Source: Symsagittifera roscoffensis
Lineage: Eukaryota; Xenacoelomorpha; Acoela; Convolutidae
Assembly: GCF_963678635.1 (NCBI RefSeq)
Contig: NC_087068.1
Location: 4,981,079 to 5,045,078 of the forward strand
DNA: 64,000 nt
Direction of reading: 5' to 3'
In this document: piece by piece, positions 51,601-60,600 of the stretch
How positions within the stretch are numbered: position 1 is the stretch's first letter
Layout of the letters: each line of letters starts with the position of its first letter
Made by a program: the position numbers and the translations under genes
Notes under the pieces: generated by a model
The model's input: only the letters and a program-made list of their open reading frames with translations
Told to the model about the DNA's origin: nothing
Database searches by the model: none

Positions 51601-54600
51601 AAAATCGCAGAACAATTGACTAACTGGTTGAAACTGGTGCAGTCGAAACATTGCTATAAAACAAGGATAGCCGGTTGCTGTGCAAGTAGCACAGAATGTT
51701 CCGACCACATTTTCAGAAACAATCAATTTATTTTTCGTTTTTTTTTTCAAGCTAGTGTCTTTTAGTACGTCGTGTGATGATACAACTATATGAAACGTAA
51801 CATTTTAGTGAATTAGGCATAACGAATCCAATGGTGTTAAAAAAATTGAACAAATAAAAAAATATTTCGAGCAATATTTTGAACTAAAAATAATTTCGTA
51901 AAAACTATTTCGAGCTAACAAAAATTTCGAACTAACAACAATTTCGAAAAAAATTGTGGATTTTTTTGATTGAATTTTTAGCAAGAGAACACCCAAATAA
52001 GCTTCCAAAACTAGTTTTCCTTTTAGAAAATTCAAGTTTTTTAAACCTAAATTTCTAATTTTCATAATAAACGTTGTTTGATTGCTTAACTCGCTCGAAA
52101 ATAGACGAAAAATCAAAAAATTCATACCGGTTTTTCTCTACACTAAGAAAAATTTTTGGAAATTTTAAAATATCTTTCGAATAAAAAATAGAAGAACTTT
52201 ACTATGATATATCTTTCGACCCTGTCCGATGATAATTTGAGGTACCTGATTTTGCGTGGAAAACAAAAAAGTTGAAAAAAAAAAACGAAAAACTTAAACA
52301 TGCCCGAATACAAAGTTCCTCCCCATTATCAATGCGGCCATAAGCATCGCAGAAAAATAGTTATCTGAAAATTACTCAAAAACATAAAAGCAGTTGCGAC
52401 TAAGGACTGCAAAATTAAGAAATACCGAGCAAATAAGATGATATGAGATCAGAGGCTCTTTTCCACTTCCCCCCAACTTGCAATTTCAGTTTTGAAAAAC
52501 CATTTTAACGTTGTCATAATGCAATGAAGCTTGGCAAGGTGAATAAGTGAAAAACTGTAAACATATTTATTGTTCAACTTCATATCACGCGTTTAGCCAT
52601 AATAACACGTAAAACAACTATAAAATAGAAATCTCGAAAGGTGGGGGGTGGAAAAGAGCCGAAAACTGGATCAATAATTGAAATGTATAGTTAACTGGGA
52701 AATCAAAATTAAAATTCCGCTTTCGAAACTATAAGTCGATCACGTTTCTCGTGACCTTTTCACTATCGCTGTTCGATAGTGTAATTTGCCTTCCTCAACA
52801 AAATAAGTGAACTAAACTTAGAAGTAAATTAAAAGACAATCCGCTAAAAAGTATTTTAGAGCCTGAACAAACTTCAAGACTTTTCCTGAAAAAAAAAATA
52901 TCGCGATCTATACAAGAGTCTGAAATACCAAGTGTTTACCTTTCTTTTAACAAAAAAATGAACAGAACTTTAAAATAAACCAAAATTCAAACCGCGAAAA
53001 AGTAAATTTGAGCAAGAACAAATTTATAGACTTTTCACTAAAAATGGACCCTTACCTTTCCAATTTTATTCGTTTTCTCAGAAAACTTAAATCAGCACTG
53101 AAACACTCTCAATCAAATTCCACTTTTTCCCAAACCACAGAAAGCATAACTTGCCTTGTTTTTGAATCTGTCGTTGTCTGCGGCCAGTTTGTTGTTCGTG
53201 TTCCTCACTTCCCTCAGTTGTGTCCTCAACTCTTCGTTCCTGCCAGTCAGCTGGTCTATTCTGGCCTTGGCCATCAGGTTAGCATCATAGGCGCCGTCCT
53301 GGTGTCTCGCTTCCAGCAGAGAGAGAAGAGAGTCCACCGATTCGATCTTGTCAGGCACTTCCGCTGAAACACGAGCATTGCTGTCAACAATTTTACCTAA
53401 TATGTTTCATTGTGTAACAGTTCGTATCCAGTTAACACGCTCCTCCCTATATCGACCAAATAAAGGTCCAATAGTCCACTATTTCATTGAGATCAAAAGT
53501 GCGCAGCGCTACGTGATATATATTTCGATTTTGATTGGCTGAAAGTTCTAACTAAGAACCAAGTTAGGGGGATGTTAACTTGGTCCATTTATTCTTTGTT
53601 TTGGAGAAACTTTTATTGAATTGCACAGATATTTCTTTCGTTATACGTCTGAGGCGTTCTATCGAACTTATGGTCTAATGATAATTATTTTGCCAGACAT
53701 TAGCCAGAAAACATCTGAAATCATTTTTACCCAGTTTGATGTTCTTCAGTTCCCTGATGACTTCGCAGAGGTGTTGGTTGTCCTGCTGCAGATGGGCACA
53801 CGTGGCCTGCAGGTTGTTCCTGTCAACCTCCAACGAGTCCACTCTCCTCTCGAAGTCCTGCACGTCCCGCTCGTGCGAGAACTCACGCTGCACACAAATA
53901 AACAACACTCAATAAACTGACTCTCATTACCTCAGGTCCATGTGAATATCTGTAACCCTGAACAACCAAATGACCAACCCCCGCCAATTAAATGAGCAAT
54001 TTAGGTTGAGTAACCTAATATCAAAAGTTCTGAATTGTGAATCGCGAAAAAACAATGCTTTTTAGCCAAGGGAATTATCTCCTACCAAAATGATTCAGCG
54101 CCAAATTGTTCACTTGGACCAGACAACTTGCTTAACCTGCAGCATATTTCTATGCTATTCTCATTCAGTTTTCTAATTAGGAAGAATAGATTATTTTGAA
54201 TGTTTCCGACGAAATCATATCTAGAGCTAAAACCATGATTATGGTACTATTGCAAATCGTATCGATTCACATCGATACAAAAATTACGTATCTAATCGTA
54301 AAAAGCCTTTTCATTACGATTTGATACTGCAACTATGCGATGAAACAAATAAGCGCTTTGATACTGCCAATAAGCGCTCCCTGTATAATCGATGATCGAA
54401 TGAAGGTGAAGTTTACAGCTATGATAACCGAGTTTCGCTAATCTCGGTATATATCTACAGGTACAAGAAGCAGTAGTTGAGATTCTAAGCATGAAATGAC
54501 TACACTATTCCACAACTAGTCTCTTCTGGTCAACCTGTTTAAGATGGTCATTTAGCTGGGAGAGTTTCTCAGCGACAATGTTGTCGCCGCGTTCTTGTCT

Positions 54601-57600
54601 CTGCTGCTTCCCGTCAACATCGCCGTGGCTCTCTACTTTTATTTTTGGGCGCACAACTACAGCTTGTTTTGAGAAGCTGGCATTCATACTTTCCTGATCG
54701 CCATACGCAAAGTTTTGCAAGTAGATCGGAGGATGCTAATAATTCACATATCATTTATTTCACAACCAGCTTTTTTTTCCTAATTGACAGTTTTTTCAGA
54801 TTTCGAATAATTAAACTTTCTGTCGTTTTAAGATGATTTAAATTTCTATTTCATCAGTTCTTGTAAAACTTATCAATCAAACACTGACAGCGAGCCTGAA
54901 CTTTTCTCTGCTATAGAGAATGGCGAAAAGTCCAAACAGACAGAATTATTTATTATTTTTTAAAAAAGCAAATTGACTTAGGAAAAGTGGTACCTACTTA
55001 AGCCAACTTTTGAAAAAATTCACGTCTGAAGGTCGCATGAACATGAAATTTGTATAATTTATTGCAATTGATCAAGTTTTTTGTAACGAAGTTCGGATGG
55101 ATAAATAAACAAGACGGCTCATATCAGGGCGAAGCCCTGAATGTTCCGACTGTCTTTTAAAGTTTATGGAGCAGTAATAACATAAAAAAATTTAAATGAA
55201 ATAAAATAAAACGAAAATTTTTTTTTCTAAAATTTGAAATTTTTTATGAAAATCATCCCCCCACACGCCAATTAAAGTACAAAAGGAAAGATTTCGCTCC
55301 TTGTAAAAAATCAACTATGGCAAACATTGTCCCAAATTGTAACAAATATTGTAACAAATCAACTATGGTTAATTGTCCCAAATTGGCCAAAATGGCAATC
55401 TTTAAACCCCCGTAACTTTCCGAAAAATGGTCACAGGTGAAATATCTTTTCAAATTTGAGCTCAGGACAACAATACCTTTCGAATGATATTAAAAAAAAT
55501 TCCGTCAAAAATGGCTAGTTAAATAGTCGAAATTTGCCTGAAGAAAAAAACCCACCCAAGCACAAATATTCCGTTACTTTCGTATCGAAAGTCGGAACAA
55601 TAAAAAAGCGAAATCTGAAAACTTCGAACTATTTTTGTATTCGAAATTATTATCATGCGACAATTCGAGAAATAATTCGAGATATAATTATCTTTGAAAA
55701 ACAACTTAAGCATGCTAATTTCTCTGAAGTAGGTCAATTATGCGAAGTAGGTCCTATTGGGCGAAGCCGTTTCCAGCTTGAGAATACGGATGAACTTGGG
55801 AACCATCCAACCGTTACGGAAGGAAGTGGAATTCGAACGCTTGACCTTCTTTTCATTCTGTTCAAATGAACTTTCAACTCGATAGGTGTCCACTCTTATT
55901 ACCTGATCTTCTCTGTAGCTACTGTGCATAGAGTGGTCAACCATGTCCCTCGGTTGTTTCCTGGGAGAGGAGGGCAGTCTGAACATGGAATAGTCTGCGG
56001 ATGACATTCCTCCTCCTCTCCCACCAGTCGCTCTCAGGTTCTCAGTGAACTCGTCCACCTTGATGATCTCGTCCGCTGTCAAGCCGAGAGCTGCGGCCCT
56101 GCAACAAACGGTAGCCATATTTGCCGAAGCTATCTTAACTCTGGAGGTATTGTTCCGACCACTTCACAAGTTGTGTGCTTCATCTTTAAATTAGGCACAC
56201 AACTTGATTATAGTATCTTGTTTTCTCTTTTTTTAACTACTTTTTTCAAGTTAAGCAGCGGTAGGCTTACCCAGGAGTTTAATTAACTAAGCTGAACTGA
56301 GTGTCTTAATGCTTTAGCGATGCATGTATGACTTCCACTGCGCCACAATACAACGTGTAAAATATCAGCCAAGCGACCACTACTGACCTTTGACCTTTAT
56401 CCATGGCGAGTGCCCTGATCTGTTTCTTCAGATTGAGTCGCTCGTTCTCCAGCTTCTCCACCTCATTCAGCAGAATGATGTTCATGGCCCTATCCTCCTG
56501 CTTCCTCTTCTCCAACTGGCCATGGTACTTGTCCATGTCCAGGGGCTCCCCAGGGTCCAGGCCACTCTTGATGCGCAGTGCCTCGTTCTCCTCCCACAAA
56601 TTGTTCATCTTCTGCTCCAGTCCGTTAATCTGACTGATCAACTGTTCCACATTACTAAACAACAAAGATTACACAGTGCTAGAAAAAGAAGATCGCAAAT
56701 TGTACAATTCAGAATCTGTTTGACTGTCATGTTTAATGGTAGTTAGCCATAAAAAACAAAACTGACAACTTTGGGAGACAATTTTGGTCGTTGAAAAGAA
56801 AAAAATAACCCTTAAATCCCTGATTTAGACATTTTTGTAGAATCTATGGTTACGTGTGACTTCAATTTCTTCAGCCTCGATTTGAACATTCTTAAATGAT
56901 AGATAAGATAAAAAATATAAACTTGACAAACTTCTGAAATCACATGAGATATCTACTCGAATGAACTGTCTAAACTGAATTTGTTTGATCAAATGAAACA
57001 AGTAACACCAAAAAAAACTGTTTTGAAAGGAAAAAGCTTCTTTTCACAAGCACTAACTTGTCTCTGATTCGCACTTGTTGTTTCAACTGTTTGATCTCCA
57101 CCACTGCCTCCGCCAGCCCATACTCGCCCGCCTCGTACTGGGCCAGTCGCTCCTCCGCGTCACTCAAGTCCTTGTCCTTATTCGCCGAGTCTCTCTCCGC
57201 CGTCTGCTGTCGGCCAATTGCATCTTTCATGTCTGACTCAGCCTTCTGCAACTTCAGTTTCAGTTCGTTGATGCGCTCTAGGTACTTCGCGTTTGGTCCT
57301 GCAAACAGTCATCAGTCATTCAAAGAACCTCAGTCATTTACCACCCCCTAACCAGGGGCGGATTTAGGGGGAGCCCTTGCCCCAAACCCAAGAGAAAAAG
57401 AGTCCCAATTATTGGATTGGAGTGTTCTCAAGGTTCTCTTTAATTTGCTCATTTTATATATTCAGCTAACTGACCGGCGTCCTGTTTCATGTCTTCGAAC
57501 ATCTGTCTGTACTCCTCCAGTTCTGCATTTGTCTCGTTCATCTGCTCCATCATCTTCTGAAGATCCTGATCCTTCGCCTTCAGAGCCTACAACACAACAC

Positions 57601-60600
57601 ACACTCAATCGAAATAACTTCTACTGTTACAAAGCAACCATAGTACAGCATGAAAGATAGGTCCCGTCATTTTTATGAAAAGCTCAAAAAGCTAATTATT
57701 CAAACGCACAACCTAACATCGCAGACTTTCGGGAGCATAAACCCTTCGTCGGTGACACATAAAGGACCCAACTATCGATGGCAGGCCAACAAGCCGAACA
57801 TTAAGATTAGCAGTCCTTGAAGCCGAAAAAGTGAAAATATTGTCTTGTAGGTGATAACCGGTTCTAAATTTTGCGGAGTCATACCCTATGTTGGCAAGCT
57901 CGCAACACGACAACGCAATTGCGGTTACTTCAATAATAACTGGTGCCCTGTATTTTTTAATCGAAGGTGCGCTTAGAAAAAAGACCTAATTTCTGGTATC
58001 GAGCGGCTAGGCTGGTCATCAACCTTCCAATAAAAACTGAGTTTATATGCCCCTGTGGACTAAAAAAAAGGATTATTAGCGCTAATGTGGAGTATGTTTG
58101 AAAAGTGGAAGACATCCCTGGTAATGGCGGACTTGATGTCTCTGCAACTTTTTGTAAATAAGTACTATTTAAATATTGACAATTCATTTAGTTTAATCGT
58201 TTCTCGTCGGAAATACCCCTTCAGTGTTTTACTGTAAAATGTAAAGTAACAAGACTGGTCGTATCAGGTCGAAGCCTTGAATGTTCCGACTGTCCCGCAG
58301 TTCATATCGAATAGTTTTTGGGAAAAGAAATTATTGAAAACCTATAAATTTTGGCCTTTTAAGGTCTATGGAGCAGTAATAACATCAAAATATTAGATGT
58401 AATCAAATAAAAATAATTTTTTGTATTTGAGTTTTCTGAGAAAATCATCCCTCACACACCATATAAAGTACAAATTGATAGATTTCGCTCCTAGTAACAA
58501 ATAATTGTGGCAAATAAGCTTCCTTCAACCAATTTGGAACGATTTCTAAGACGGATTAAATCTCCGCTCACGCGTTAATTGTTTCGAAATGGCAATCTTT
58601 AAACCTCTATAACTTTACGACAAGACTGTTCGTATATCACGACAAAGCCCTGAATGTTCCGACTTTCCCTTAATTCATATCGAATAGTTTTTGGGAAAAG
58701 AAAATACTGAAAACCTATAAATTTTGGACAATATCAAAGTGTAAAATTTTGAGTAGTAGGAAATTACTACGACCAATTAGTTAGCCTCAATTCAATTTAG
58801 AACATTTTTGTGGCGCGGGATAACTCGCAGTGTAAAAATAATTCGCGGTACCCTCTCAGCAATATGAATAACTCTTCAAATCGCGCATAATTTAGTCCAG
58901 AATATGGCCAATTTGGCAATTTCTAAACCCCTAGAAGCTTACAAAAAATAATCGGAGGTAAAATATTTTTTAAAATTTAAACTCAAGAATGGGGTGTACA
59001 ATAATTTAAACTCTTCAATAATTTAAACAATAACTTGAACTCTTCAATGGGGCGTACAACAAATCGCGCATAATTTAGTCTAGAATATGGCCAATTCAGC
59101 AATTTTTAAACACCCAGAACTGTACAAAAAATAATCGGAGGTAAAATTACTTTTTAAATGTGATCTCACGAAGTCGATATCCTCAACGGGTTATAAAAAC
59201 GAAAGTAACGGAATATTTGTGGTGGGGTGTTTTTTTAGACAAATTTTGACTTTTTAACTGGCCAGTTTTGACAAATTTTCTTGTATCATTTAAAATGTAT
59301 TGTTGTCCTGAGCTTAAATTTGAAAGGTTATTTCACCTGTGACCATTTTTGTTCCGACTTTCGAAGTAAAGGAAATATTTATGCTCGGTGTGGTTTTTTT
59401 TATTGAGTCAATTTCTGCTGATCGAAAAAATAGTTTTCAACAAAAACTTTTTGTGCCCCATTGAATATATTGACTTCTATTGAAGTTCAAATGTAAAACG
59501 TTATTTTATCTCCTTTTTTTGTAAAGTTCTGGGGGTTTGAAAATTGCCAAATTGGCAATGTTCTGGACTCAATTATGCGCGCTTTGAAGAGTTTATTCAC
59601 AATGCTGAGAGCAAAACTTGAATTATTTATGCGTGGCAATTTATCCCGCACCACAAAATCACTCCAAATTAAATTGAGGCTAGCTGATCGGTCGTATTAA
59701 TTTCGTACGACTCAAAATTTCACCCTTTGATGGTGTCCAAAACTTATAGGTTTTCAATAATTTCTTTTCCCAAAAACTATTCGATATGAACTGCGGGACA
59801 GTCAAAACGTTCAGGGCTTTGCCCTGATATCGGAGCAGTCTTGTTTGTAAAGTTATTGTTCCGACTTTCGATACGAAAGTAACGGAATATTTGTGCTCGG
59901 GGTGGGTTTTTTTTTCTTCAGACAAATTTCGACTTTTTAACTAGCCATTTTTGACGGAATTTTTTTATATCATTCAAAAGTTATTGTTGTCCTGAGCTTC
60001 AATTTGAAAAAATATTTCACCTGTGATCTTTTTTCGCAAAGTTATGTGGTTTAAAGATTGCCATTTTGGCCATTTGACCAATTTAAGACAATTAACGCGC
60101 GATATAATTTGCGCTATGAACGCGTAAGCGGAGATTTAATCCGTCTTAGAAATCGTTCCAAATTGGTTCAAAGAAGCTTATTTGCCATAATTGATTTCTT
60201 ACAAAGAGCGAAATATATTGTTTTGTACTTTATATGGCGTGTGGGGGAATATTTTGATAGAAAAATTTTCAAATTTTAGAAAAAAAAACTAAGTTTTACT
60301 TATATTTTATTCCATTTAATTATTTCATGTTGTTTATGTTATTACTGCTCCATAACCGTTAAAAGGCAGTCGGAATTTTCAGGGCTTCGTCCTGATACGA
60401 GCAGTCTTGTTGGAATTTAAAGATAGCCATTTTGGCCAATTTGCATTAATTAATGACCGATATATTTCGCGCTATTAACGCTAAGCGCAAGCGGAGATTT
60501 AATCCTTCTAAATTGATTTAAGGAAGCTTATTTGCCATAATTGATTTATTACTAGGTGCGAAATCTATCACTTTGTCCTTTTTATGGCATGTGGGGGGAT

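Noticed and set aside
57713..57913. Minus-strand ORF and a CGAAGGGTTTATGCTCCCGAAAG-like sequence resembling LINE or Penelope 3' ends
   Set aside because: The resemblance rests on one short motif, not enough to call an element.
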